A DNA stretch of 64,000 nucleotides. Source: CAWUKT01 sp963923035. GTDB taxonomy: Bacteria; Bacteroidota; Bacteroidia; J057; JADKCL01. Where the stretch lies: assembly GCA_963923035.1 (NCBI GenBank), contig CAWUKT010000017.1:32400-96399 (forward strand). The letters are read 5' to 3'. Numbering within the stretch: position 1 is the stretch's first letter; each line of letters starts with the position of its first letter. The notes below the pieces were generated by a model that was not told where the DNA came from, did no database searches, and saw only the letters and a list, made by a program, of their open reading frames with translations. The position numbers were made by a program, and so were the translations under genes. Below are positions 32,401 through 40,407 of the stretch, in pieces.

Positions 32401-34623
32401 GGTTCCGAATCTGCCGAGGAAGATGCTCTGATCTCCGATGAGACGAGCGATGAAACAAAGCAGGAGGTAACTGCTGAATCCAAGGAGGAAGATTCCCAAG
32501 CCGAGGAAAAATCCGAGTTGGAATCGCCGGAGGAGGCTCAAGAGGAACAGGAATCCCAGGAAGAGACGTCCGATTCTTCCGAAGTCGAGCCTTCCGCCGA
32601 GGACGATGAGGTGCAGCCCGAAATGGAAGGAGAGGAAGCGGAGGAATTGGCCCCGGATGCACCAATTGAGGCAGCTGAAGAACAAGCAGAGACCGCGGAA
32701 GCGGATCAAGAAGTTGCGGATGGGGAAGAGATTGAAGACAGAAGCGATGAAGAGGCCGAGGAAGCAACAGAATTAGATGAGAACATAGCAGAAGCGCAGC
32801 GGTTGGAGGCAGAAAGGAAGGCACGAGAAGAGCAGGATGAGGAGCAAATAGAAGCAGGAGAACAAGAGGTTGAAGAACAAGAGCCGGGAGAAGAGACAAT
32901 TGAGGGGGGAGCTGAGGAGTCCACTACGTCGGAAGATGCCAAGGTTGAAGGGACTCAAGGCCCGGAACTGACCCAGGACGAGGATGCCATTGCTTCCCCA
33001 GATCCAAAGGATCAAACGGCCGAGCCCCGCGACGAACAAGTATCCCCAACCGGGGAAGAATCCGGTTCCGAGGAAGCCTCCTCCGGCACTGAGCCGGATG
33101 CCGAGCGGGAAGCATCCCCCGAGGGGGAAAGTGCCGCCCCCACAGAGGAAGCATCGCCCACCGAATTGCCGGTCGACGAAGCCGAACTCACCCCCGAGGA
33201 ACTCGAAGAGGTCCAACGGCGGATCTTGGAAGAAGCCGAAAAGGCCGCCGAACAGGCATTGGCAGATCGTCTGCGCCAATACGAAGACCAATTCGCCGAA
33301 TTGCAGGAGGCTTCTCAACTGAACGAAGAAGAAGACTCGGAAGGCTCTGAAGGCCGTCCGATCAAATTGGGGGACGATGGCCCCACCGAGGAAAAACCGG
33401 CTGCGGAAGCAGCCAAGGAAGAAGAGACCTTTGATGTCGAATCGATAGGAGAGGAGGAAGACCTCGTGGTTCCCGAAGGCGCCAAGGATTTGGAAGTGCC
33501 CGAAGAGGAAATCGTCAGCTATTTCCTCGAATCTGGCTCCCTCCCGACGGTTGTCGGGACCATGGACGAGGAATCAGTCCTCTACCTCGTGCGCACCGTC
33601 GCCCGCCAGCAGCCCCGCATCATCGTCGAGGCCCTGCGGAAAGCGGCCCGCAGCCGCTCCTCCACCGAGCGCATCGCGCGTTTGCCCCTGCCGACGGTAT
33701 TGGCCATTCTCCGAACCCTGTTGCCCCCCGCCCAACAACGGCAGTACCTCTCTTACATCACCGAACTCGAGCGACTCTTGCGCCGTTCCAGCACCCGGGG
33801 TCGGGTGGACATTGTCCTGACCCACGCCCTTGCATTCTTCGGCCGCCCCGACCCCAACGTCCAGCAATCCGAGCGCTACCTCGACAGCTTGGTCCGCTAC
33901 ATCGCCCGCGAATTGACCCTCAAGCCCCTCGAAATCATCGATTGGTTGCTGGAAATCAGCAGGGGTCAGAGCAATGCGATGACCAGCTCCTTCCGCGAAA
34001 TCCTCCAGATGCTCCGCGTAGAAGTCGAAGCACCCCGCGATGTGCTGGAAGAAGATCCGGAAGAGACCCCCGAGGAAATCGAAAGGCCCATCGAGGAGGA
34101 GGAAGAAGATCCGACCATTTATATCGACAATGCCGGATTGGCGATTGTTTTTGCCATCCTGCCCTCCGTCTTCAAAAGCCTGGGCTATACGAACGACAAC
34201 GACGAATTCTTTGCGACCGATGCCAAGGTTCGGGCCGCACATTTCCTTGCCTACCTTTCCCACGCCAAGGAAAATTCTCCCGAGGAAGAACTGGTCCTGA
34301 ACAAGATTTTGGTGGGCATTCCGCAGAAGGAATCCATTCTGAAGGAAGTCCCGATGAGCGACAAGGAAAAAGAAATCGCCGACGAAGTCCTTCAGGAACT
34401 GTTGGAAGGCTGGCCCGGCATGAAGAATACATCCCCGGCCACGTTCCGGAAGAGTTGGTTCATGCGGAAGGGAAAACTACTCCCGGGAGAGACCGAGAAG
34501 GAAAGCTGGATCTTGCGCGTGGACCAAGAGTCGTATGACATGCTGTTGGGACGCTTGCCCTGGCCCTATAACAAGTTCGAAGCGCCCTGGACCGACGAGA
34601 CCATCCGTGTCGAATGGGCCTAG
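29392..34623 (+). CDS. tape-measure protein (CIS_TMP/Pvc14 family) with two giant acidic insertions
   Basis: 1743 aa from the ATG at 29392; the TTG at 29383 is less likely. The N-terminus (HSIQRFTFDVDITDRDKAYS, LSRIFNGRLIKVID) and C-terminus (GWPGMKNTSPATFRKSWFMR, DQESYDMLLGRLPWPYNKFE) are typical of the contractile injection system tape-measure family. Three related units start with a YFL-x-x-G-x-L/V-P motif near residues 119 (YFLQYGRLP), 688 (YVLKEGSVPWWA) and 1371 (YFLESGSLP). Between them lie about 245 residues (441-686) of nearly pure Glu/Ala/Arg coiled coil and about 440 residues (920-1360) of Glu/Ser/Thr/Pro-rich acidic sequence. It sets tube length and is much longer than the roughly 900-1000 aa expected for PVC, hinting at a long particle or an additional lumenal role. 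Confidence 0.92.
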   Translation: MANNENHSIQRFTFDVDITDRDKAYSIQNELSRIFNGRLIKVIDSVCDEMQVQDHLLRIREMELDIGLIVEYDLEDDLVYKFERAFREALQKLKLDASYKSNSYDRNSELVALIPARQEMVAYFLQYGRLPSAASTFPDSIDKIFEDLIQQDPEAIRETILELAPRAPYILRRIAERFDTNIQDSIFRLLSPDYFESISRSIYTYAREIAQQSILPLSRAQALLAEASLRFLIQNYYVPFSYSQYLQAVRRQAEQRTDTTLEEVFPPESSEDFLEASTELNQRFANELNVIREIMRGNPSPEARSQILMAWDTLVRQHVVGLRAEIRRNLETPTPLFRLIEALPSERIYAFLAEVIPNRYRELVRLIVRVISVHSRYVQGFEADRALRVLLYGHLVRYALEADNQRLNVTSFAAYLKRSLQNVRSLPDQFLEDWEETVTGQPSARRRREREEEQRRREEEAAEEERREEIERQQAEEEEAEAVRREEEEEQAREEAEEITAEEEARREAEEAEREKAEQEAEEAKSEEDQAEETSDEKVKEEGEKTEEEQALEEEGTEEKEEVEGKEKSSEEEEAEEKAREAEEKQAEEEQKKAEEEQKQAEEEQQAKEEQEKREAEERAEEEQKAELEREEEEARAKAEEEEDTWEPVEDEGDPEVPDEPELEAEEEQLQEEFEDLEPEDLLDPEQAQIDLILYVLKEGSVPWWAKNLRTPSPAEALQELIDRKSSQLVPVIQQLVKDTAVQNRPDLALRLIKEFGNEAISALLGELVPGFSGFMETVAMALESYVNRNVTIPRQDQFAGPAEFKWFYVLRYYFDYQDNPVDVNELLNYVVAMVAAGSGRSQASVAKDLREVASAANRSGNSRFFPLETSLPANMAEEDSLSVKSPQARESIALEAAYHAALKRREDAARRRRQGLDPEAENPDPTSETSTSEESTAEESPSEETPTEGVSETETTAEDPGKDPAAPEITEEPVDPTSSDEEKPGDIDPETDEKAAEAGEIEGSESAEEDALISDETSDETKQEVTAESKEEDSQAEEKSELESPEEAQEEQESQEETSDSSEVEPSAEDDEVQPEMEGEEAEELAPDAPIEAAEEQAETAEADQEVADGEEIEDRSDEEAEEATELDENIAEAQRLEAERKAREEQDEEQIEAGEQEVEEQEPGEETIEGGAEESTTSEDAKVEGTQGPELTQDEDAIASPDPKDQTAEPRDEQVSPTGEESGSEEASSGTEPDAEREASPEGESAAPTEEASPTELPVDEAELTPEELEEVQRRILEEAEKAAEQALADRLRQYEDQFAELQEASQLNEEEDSEGSEGRPIKLGDDGPTEEKPAAEAAKEEETFDVESIGEEEDLVVPEGAKDLEVPEEEIVSYFLESGSLPTVVGTMDEESVLYLVRTVARQQPRIIVEALRKAARSRSSTERIARLPLPTVLAILRTLLPPAQQRQYLSYITELERLLRRSSTRGRVDIVLTHALAFFGRPDPNVQQSERYLDSLVRYIARELTLKPLEIIDWLLEISRGQSNAMTSSFREILQMLRVEVEAPRDVLEEDPEETPEEIERPIEEEEEDPTIYIDNAGLAIVFAILPSVFKSLGYTNDNDEFFATDAKVRAAHFLAYLSHAKENSPEEELVLNKILVGIPQKESILKEVPMSDKEKEIADEVLQELLEGWPGMKNTSPATFRKSWFMRKGKLLPGETEKESWILRVDQESYDMLLGRLPWPYNKFEAPWTDETIRVEWA

Positions 34624-34639
34624 TGGTTGCTTGAACCAC
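34623..34639 (+). terminator. weak stem-loop at the end of the eCIS operon
   Basis: GTGGTT (34623-34628) pairs with AACCAC (34634-34639) around a 5-base loop directly at the tape-measure stop codon. No U-run follows. It lies in the 63-bp gap between the convergent tape-measure and candidate-payload genes, so it could act in either direction, but the evidence is modest. Confidence 0.3.
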
Positions 34640-34686
34640 CATTTCCCTTATATCGAAATATCCCTTCTCCCATTTCATTTCATGCC

Positions 34687-35835
34687 TCAGTGGGTGAAGA
34701 ATTGGACGATGGCACCGCCGTCGACCGTGACCGTCGCGTTGAGATTGTATTCCTTGACGTGGCAGGTCATCTTGTGGCGGCCGGAAGGCGCAGCATCCAG
34801 GCCGACCCGGTGGTGGGTGACTTCATCCCGCAGCACCGCATTGATACAATACCGCATATCGTCCAGGTTGAATTTTCTCGGGAAATTGGTTTGGGTCGCT
34901 TTGTCCGGTCCGATCCGGAAGGAGGGATGGTGGCGGGTCAAAAAATGCCTTAGGGCAGCTTTGGTGATGGGGAGTTTGTGTTTGCCTATCACGATTCTTT
35001 TGGGCTGGAGCGAGTTCACAAATTTATCCAACTTGGCGCTCGTCTGGCCTTCGTTTTTCCCAATTTTTCCAAACCCACCGGCCTTCTTCGCATCGACCGA
35101 AGTCTTCGACTCAGACCCGTAAGGTTGGCGGTAAACATTGGACTGGGAGGTGTGGGGGATTCGGCTCAGGGATCCAAAGGAGTGACCACCATGCCCCAAT
35201 TCTGAGCCTCCGGTTTGAGGTTGATTGGCTTGGCGGGTCAGTTCAATACCTGCCAAAGCACACAGTGTGCTCAGTAACCAGTTGTTCCGGGCAATGCGCC
35301 GGAACCACTCGCCCCAGGTTTCCCGTCTCTGGTTTCGGTCATCATTTCGCTGCACCGGTGCCGTCTGTCCACCGCTGGTGGGCTCTCCGCCAATGGATTG
35401 CTTCACCTGTTCGAGTGCCGCCCGAAGGGCTTTGTCCGAGGCCTGCGACATCTCCGCCAGCCAGCTGGCGAGACGTTCCATTTCCTCTTGGCCGAGCAGA
35501 TCACCACCTTCATTTCCCGCCAGCAAAGACTTTTCCAAGGATTTCATTTCACTCCGAACCGAAACCAGCTCGGATTCAGGCCCAGGGGGTTCAGATTCCT
35601 CCCCCTTCAATTGAAAGGTGGGGGGAGCGGCACTGCGCAAGCCGGCAGCGCGTCCATCCGGTGGGAGCGCCGATTTCATTTGGACTGCTCCGGTGGGAGA
35701 CGAATGCAGGGCCGACTCAGTGGCAGAAGGCGGGGACAACTCCCCCAAAAAGGAAGATGATTGCTCGAAGGAAGGGGTTTGGTTTTGTAACATGGATGTT
35801 GATTTGGGATTTGCCTGTAAAACGGCATCCCGCAT
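34687..35835 (-). CDS. second candidate eCIS payload with cargo-type leader and compact C-terminal domain
   Basis: 382 aa, convergent with the tape-measure gene. The ATG at 35835 is preceded by a purine-rich GGAGGGGG; another ATG lies at 35793. Residues 20-80 are Ser/Pro-rich with VQMK (51-54) and FQLK (74-77), and PVQR (160-163) follows, resembling the repeated QxK/QRK motifs of eCIS cargo leaders and of the other candidate payload here. A helical linker (95-200, including a hydrophobic LLSTLCALAGIEL) leads to a His/basic C-terminal domain (about 278-382) with LRHFLTRHHPSF, NFPRKFNLDDM, VTHHRVGL and a terminal VQFFTH. The spacing of His residues and the FP motif recalls BECR/EndoU-type RNase toxins, but I cannot assign it. 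No immunity gene was seen. Confidence 0.55.
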   Translation of the reverse strand: MRDAVLQANPKSTSMLQNQTPSFEQSSSFLGELSPPSATESALHSSPTGAVQMKSALPPDGRAAGLRSAAPPTFQLKGEESEPPGPESELVSVRSEMKSLEKSLLAGNEGGDLLGQEEMERLASWLAEMSQASDKALRAALEQVKQSIGGEPTSGGQTAPVQRNDDRNQRRETWGEWFRRIARNNWLLSTLCALAGIELTRQANQPQTGGSELGHGGHSFGSLSRIPHTSQSNVYRQPYGSESKTSVDAKKAGGFGKIGKNEGQTSAKLDKFVNSLQPKRIVIGKHKLPITKAALRHFLTRHHPSFRIGPDKATQTNFPRKFNLDDMRYCINAVLRDEVTHHRVGLDAAPSGRHKMTCHVKEYNLNATVTVDGGAIVQFFTH

Positions 35836-35902
35836 CAATACCCTACCCCCTCCTCTAAATCAGTTATTCGCCCCGAGGAACCCGACCATTTAATCCATCC
35901 CG

Positions 35903-37696
35903 TTACACCCGGCATTTTTCCTTCAACCACGCCTGCTCCTCCGCTTCCAAATGGGGGGAAAGACGCTGGAAAACCGTTTGGTGGTAATCGTGGAGCCATT
36001 TCTCTTCCTCCATCGTCAACAAATCTTCCTGGATCAGGTTCCAATCCATCGGGAAGAGGGTGAGGTCTTCGAGGCTGAGAAATTGATTGGTATGGGAAAA
36101 CGGATGCTGGCGAACGAGGACGAGGTTCTCGATGCGGATGCCGTAGTGGTGGGCGAGGTAGTAGCCGGGTTCATTGGAAAAGACCATGCCGGGTTCCAGG
36201 GGTACCGAGGGACTTCCGGAAGGGTTGGGGGAAACGCCGTGGGGACCTTCGTGGACATTGAGGAAAAAACCGACCCCGTGGCCGGTGCCGTGCCCATAGT
36301 TCAGGCCCTCCCGCCAGAGGTATTGGCGGGCCAACAGGTCCAACTGGTTCCCGCGCGTCCCCGGCAGGAAAACTGCCCGCGCCAGCGCGATATGCCCCTT
36401 CAATACCAGGGTATAGTGCTGCTTCTGGGCCGCGGTGGGCGGACCCAGGGCAATCGTACGGGTGATATCCGTGGTGCCATCGAGGTACTGGCCGCCACTG
36501 TCCAGCAGGAAAATCCCCTCGGGACGCAAGGTCGCCGCTGTTTTGGGTTCCGGCCGGTAATGCACGATGGCGCCATTGCCCGCGTACCCCGCAATGGCCG
36601 CGAAGCTCTCCCCCTGGTAGGCTTTTTGCTCCGACCGGAACTGCGCCAATTGCTCGGCCACATCTACTTCCGTGGGGTATTCCTCCCGCTCCAATTTCCC
36701 TTCCAACCAACGAAACAAGCGCAACAAAGCCACCCCGTCTTTGACCATGGCCTGCCGGGTCCGTTTGATCTCGACCGGATTGCGGATGGCCTTCATGGGG
36801 ACCACCAGCGAATCGCCGGTTTGGGTCAGGGACTCGGGAATCTGGTCGGCGAATTGGGCGGACAATTGGCGGGGATCATAATGGATCGGGCCTTCAAATG
36901 GTGCATCCTGGATAAAGGACAGCAATTCAGTATAGTCGTGGAGCTGAATGCCTGCCATGACCAAATCCGCCTTGAGGGCGGGCGACACCTGTCCCGGCGA
37001 AATGAAGAGGTGCGACGAATCCTGGGCCACGACGGCATAGGCGTAGAACAAAGGATTGAATTCGACGTCGGTCCCGCGGAGGTTGAAAAGCCAGGCGATG
37101 TCGTCAAGGGCAACCAGCAAAGTCGCCGCCCAATCGTGCTCCTCGAGCTGCCGTTGGACGCGAACAATGCGCTTGGAGCGGGTCTCGCCGCACCATTCCA
37201 CGCCAAAGTCCCGGACCGGACGTCCGGGCAGGGCCGGCCGGTCTTCCCAGGCCGCTTCGATCAGGTCGTGGTCCCCCATCAATTCCAGGCCGCCCTCCTG
37301 GAGGGACTTTTTCAAGTTTTTGAAGTCCCGGGCACCGATCAATTGCCCGTCGACGCCGACGCGGCTGCCCGCCGGCAGGTGCTCCAGCAGCCATGATTCG
37401 TACTCATGGAGGTAAGCCCGCTCCTTGCGGTGCAGTTGGAATTCGCTGTCGGCGAGTTCGATGTCTGCCTGGAGAAAGTACCGGGAATCCGTCCACAGGC
37501 CCGCGTGGTCGCGGGTGACCACCGCAGTGCCGGCCGAGCCCGTAAAGCCGCTGATCCACGCCCGCGATTGGTACCGCGGCGCGACGATCTCACTTTGGTG
37601 GGGATCACTCGAAAGGACGATATAGGCATCGAGGTCGGCCTGTTGCATCGCCTGGCGCAGGGCGGCAATGCGTTGGTTGATGGACAGAGTGGGCAT
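35903..37696 (-). CDS. M24 aminopeptidase P family protein (Xaa-Pro aminopeptidase)
   Basis: 597 aa, the three-domain long form of aminopeptidase P, which removes N-terminal residues preceding proline. Two creatinase-like N-domains (residues 1-150 and 155-305, starting INQRIAALRQAMQQADLDAY) precede the pita-bread catalytic domain. Metal ligands are visible in LLDSGGQYLDGTTDITRT (two Asp), GHGTGHGVG (His), FSNEPGYY (Glu) and RIENLVLV (Glu). A C-terminal extension of about 60 residues ends in EAEEQAWLKEKC. No signal peptide, so cytoplasmic. A housekeeping gene bordering the injection-system region; no operon partner. Confidence 0.94.
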   Translation of the reverse strand: MPTLSINQRIAALRQAMQQADLDAYIVLSSDPHQSEIVAPRYQSRAWISGFTGSAGTAVVTRDHAGLWTDSRYFLQADIELADSEFQLHRKERAYLHEYESWLLEHLPAGSRVGVDGQLIGARDFKNLKKSLQEGGLELMGDHDLIEAAWEDRPALPGRPVRDFGVEWCGETRSKRIVRVQRQLEEHDWAATLLVALDDIAWLFNLRGTDVEFNPLFYAYAVVAQDSSHLFISPGQVSPALKADLVMAGIQLHDYTELLSFIQDAPFEGPIHYDPRQLSAQFADQIPESLTQTGDSLVVPMKAIRNPVEIKRTRQAMVKDGVALLRLFRWLEGKLEREEYPTEVDVAEQLAQFRSEQKAYQGESFAAIAGYAGNGAIVHYRPEPKTAATLRPEGIFLLDSGGQYLDGTTDITRTIALGPPTAAQKQHYTLVLKGHIALARAVFLPGTRGNQLDLLARQYLWREGLNYGHGTGHGVGFFLNVHEGPHGVSPNPSGSPSVPLEPGMVFSNEPGYYLAHHYGIRIENLVLVRQHPFSHTNQFLSLEDLTLFPMDWNLIQEDLLTMEEEKWLHDYHQTVFQRLSPHLEAEEQAWLKEKCRV

Positions 37697-37863
37697 AGGC
37701 AGTGATGCAATAATGCAGTGTTAGAGGCGTAGAAATGTAGTTTTTATTAGAACTTTCCTTGTTTTCACATGGATCGTAGCCTAAGTTAATGATGTTATTG
37801 GGCTTAGGCCATGTTTGGTGCAGGTCTTGCGTAATTATTCAGAACGGTCCACGCTAGTAATCG

Positions 37864-40373
37864 ATGTTAAGGAAACTTTACGGCTCAACACTGGCCGCTT
37901 ATCGAATCATGGGAATCATGGGCGCAATTGCTATGCCCCTGTTTCGGTATGCTTTTCCTGCCGATGCGAATGATCCCATGTGGTTGCGAGGTGTCGTTTC
38001 ACTGGTCTTTTCGATCATCGCAATCACGACCCTTTTCCCCCGCTTTTTCAAGAAATTTGAGAATCTGATCCTGGTGATCTGCGTCTTGTCCGTGATCGCC
38101 TGGGGAGACATTGTCCTGTACCTCAATTCCTTAAACTATTTCTATTTCACCGGCGTGCTGCTGATCAGCCTGCTGGTTTTTCTCTTCATCAACGGGAGAA
38201 CTGCTTTTTTGGTGACCTTGGCGGGCAGTTTATTGGGGACCTATGGGGTGGCTTTCGCTGTCAAAGACCCTGAGTTGGATCCCGTCTTCGTCCTGGTCAT
38301 GTATACGACGGCAATCTTGATGGGAGGAGCGGCGGTATTTTCTCGGGTCTTCAGCGTTCAGAATTGGGCCCGGAGAAACGAAGCCTCCAATTTCATCAAT
38401 TATTCTGCGGTCGGGGCGAGTCGGGATGGAATTTTGCTGGTCGGACCGGATGGGAGCTTCATTCGAGCCAATCAGACCTTCCTGAAGTACATGGAGTTGG
38501 AGAAAGCAATGATTGAGGACAACCGGCAGTCGGAGGTGATGGCCCATGTAATGGGCTTGGTCAAAGATCCCCAGCGGCTGACGGAATTGCTGGAACGGCC
38601 TCAGAAAGAAGGGGCCCGGGAGTCGGCGGAAGAAATAGAATTGAAAAAAGGGCTGGTCCTCGAAATATCTTATGTATCGGTGTTTCAGGAAGAAAAGGCC
38701 CTGGGCCGGATGTGGTTTTTTCGGGACATCACCCGGAGAAAGCGCTTCGAAGAAGGCCTCATTGCTTCCGAACGCCGCCTCCGGGAGCAAAATGCCCACC
38801 TCAAGAAGCTCTCCGCCCATCCCAGCCTCAAGAGCGGGAACATGGAAGAATCCTTCGAGGTCATCACCCGGGCCATCGGGGACTTTCTCGACGTAGACAC
38901 CATTTCCATCTGGGCCTACGATATGGAAGGGGAACAAATGGTCTGCCAAAAGCTCTTTTTGCCCTCAGAAAACCGTTTTGAGAAGGGACAGATCGTCTTT
39001 TTTGAGTTGTACCAAACTTATTTTCAGGCGGTCAATGAGCAGCGTATTCTCACCATCCACGATACCGAAGGCCATCCATTTACTGCGGAATTCCGGCAGG
39101 GAAAGCATACCGGACCCGCCGGTGCCCTCATCCACGCCCAGATCCGTTCCGGCGAAGAACTGATCGGTATCCTCTCCGTCGAATGCCGGAAAGCCCGTGC
39201 CTGGGCCATTGAAGACCAGGCCTTTGTCGGCTCCATGGCCGACCTCGTCGCCCTGGCCATCGAGCAGGACCGACGTCGGCGCATCTCCGAGAAACTCGAG
39301 ACCAACAACAATATCCTTACGGCGACCTTCCAACTTTCCGAGACCGGGATCCTGGTGGTGGACCACAACCAGAAGCCCCTGCACTTCAACGAACTGTACC
39401 TCAAGATTTGGGACGTGACCGCGGACTATATCACGACGGCTCCCTACGAAGAGATCATCGCGAACCTGTTGGAGAAGGTCAAAGAAGCCCGGAAACTCAA
39501 CGACAATTCAAAGCTCCTCAAAGAAAAGCCCCATTTGGAGACGGCCGGAATCATCGAATTCAAGGATGGCCGGGTTGTGGAGCGCTATTCGAAATCCATC
39601 GACCTCGCCGCCGGGAAGCCGGGCCGGGTATGGTTTTACCTGGATGTGACCCAGCGGACCCGCCGCGAACAGGAACTGATCGAGCGGAACTTTGAGCTCG
39701 ACAGCTTTGTGTACCGCGCTTCCCACGACCTCAAGGCCCCCTCAATTCGATCATGGGATTGATCGAGATCATCCGGGCCGAAAAGGAGGTGGACCTGATC
39801 CTGAATTATATCGGGTTGATGGACAAGAGCGTGAAGAAGTTGGAAGAATTCATCCGGCAATTGACCCAGTTCTCCCAGGATGCCCGCCTCAAGGTGGTGC
39901 GGAAGCCGATTCAGTTGCAGGAAATGGTCGGGGAGATTTGGCAGAACCTCGCCTTCATGGACAATGCCAACCGGGTGGACTTCGAGGTGAACTCCAACGA
40001 TGCGGTCGATTTCTTCGGCGATCCGGTCCGCCTCAGCATCGTTGTCAACAACCTGATTTCCAACGCGATCAAGTACCAGGACCTCCAAAAGGAGCGGGCC
40101 CGGGTCCGCGTGAACATCGATGTCCAGCCCGAAGAAGCCACCATCGAGGTGGTGGACAATGGCGTCGGCATCCCCGAAGATTACCTCCCCAAAGTATTCG
40201 AACTGTTTTTTCGGGCCTCGATCCAGGCCACCGGATCCGGCCTGGGCCTCTACATCACGCGGAGCGCCACCGAAAAGATGGGCGGCCGGATGGAAGTCGA
40301 ATCCGTCCACGGAGAAGGCTCGACCTTCCGCCTCCGTTTGCCCAACCACGCCACCTCCGAAGAATCCGAGTAG
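37864..40373 (+). pseudogene. membrane PAS/GAF sensor histidine kinase broken by a one-base loss
   Basis: The first frame (37864-39762) encodes about six N-terminal transmembrane helices (residues 10-180), a PAS domain, a coiled region, a GAF domain (about 325-480), another PAS, and the start of a HisKA domain: FVYRASHDLKAP, then SIRSWD and stop. The second frame (readable from the overlap to 40373) continues exactly where HisKA should go on (MGLIEIIR) through the dimerisation helix, N-box (NNLISNAIKY), DNGVGIP and GSGLGLYITRSA. One extra C in the C5 run at 39737-39741 would restore APLNSIMGLIEII and a kinase of about 836 aa. Sequencing error, phase variation and true decay are all possible. 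No response regulator is adjacent. Confidence 0.85.
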
Positions 40374-40394
40374 ATTCCCCGATCCTGTTTTTGG

Positions 40395-40402
40395 TATATT
40401 TG
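40395..40402 (+). promoter_or_regulatory. candidate -7 promoter element (TATATTTG) for tsaD
   Basis: An exact TAnnTTTG match whose end lies 5 bp before the tsaD ATG, implying a leaderless or nearly leaderless transcript if used. No good -33 element is at the expected spacing, so confidence is limited. The 34-bp gap between the kinase stop and tsaD holds nothing else. Confidence 0.35.
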
Positions 40403-40407
40403 CCGCC

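Larger units (their letters stand above)
13655..34623 (+). other. extracellular contractile injection system (eCIS) locus, PVC/Afp/AlgoCIS-like
   Basis: Thirteen consecutive + strand genes give a phage-tail-like particle: cap, unknown, sheath, tube, second tube, DUF5908, LysM hub, VgrG-like spike, gp25-like, gp6-like baseplate, fibre-motif protein, Pvc12-like baseplate, tape measure. The order sheath-tube-tube-small-LysM-spike-gp25-gp6-gp7-tape follows the Photorhabdus PVC and Serratia Afp plan, but the cap gene is moved to the front. Absent are an AAA+ ATPase (Pvc15), a PAAR tip (Pvc10) and T6SS membrane genes (TssJLM). Gaps are mostly under 60 bp, with larger ones only around the sheath and tube genes. 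Confidence 0.95.

Noticed and set aside
13655..34623. Prophage
   Set aside because: Tail-like genes only: no capsid, portal, terminase, integrase or lysis genes; DUF4255, DUF5908 and CIS_TMP signatures point to eCIS.
39753..40373. Stand-alone short kinase gene starting MGLIEIIR
   Set aside because: It begins in the middle of a HisKA helix and continues the upstream kinase after a one-base shift, so it is the rest of that gene.
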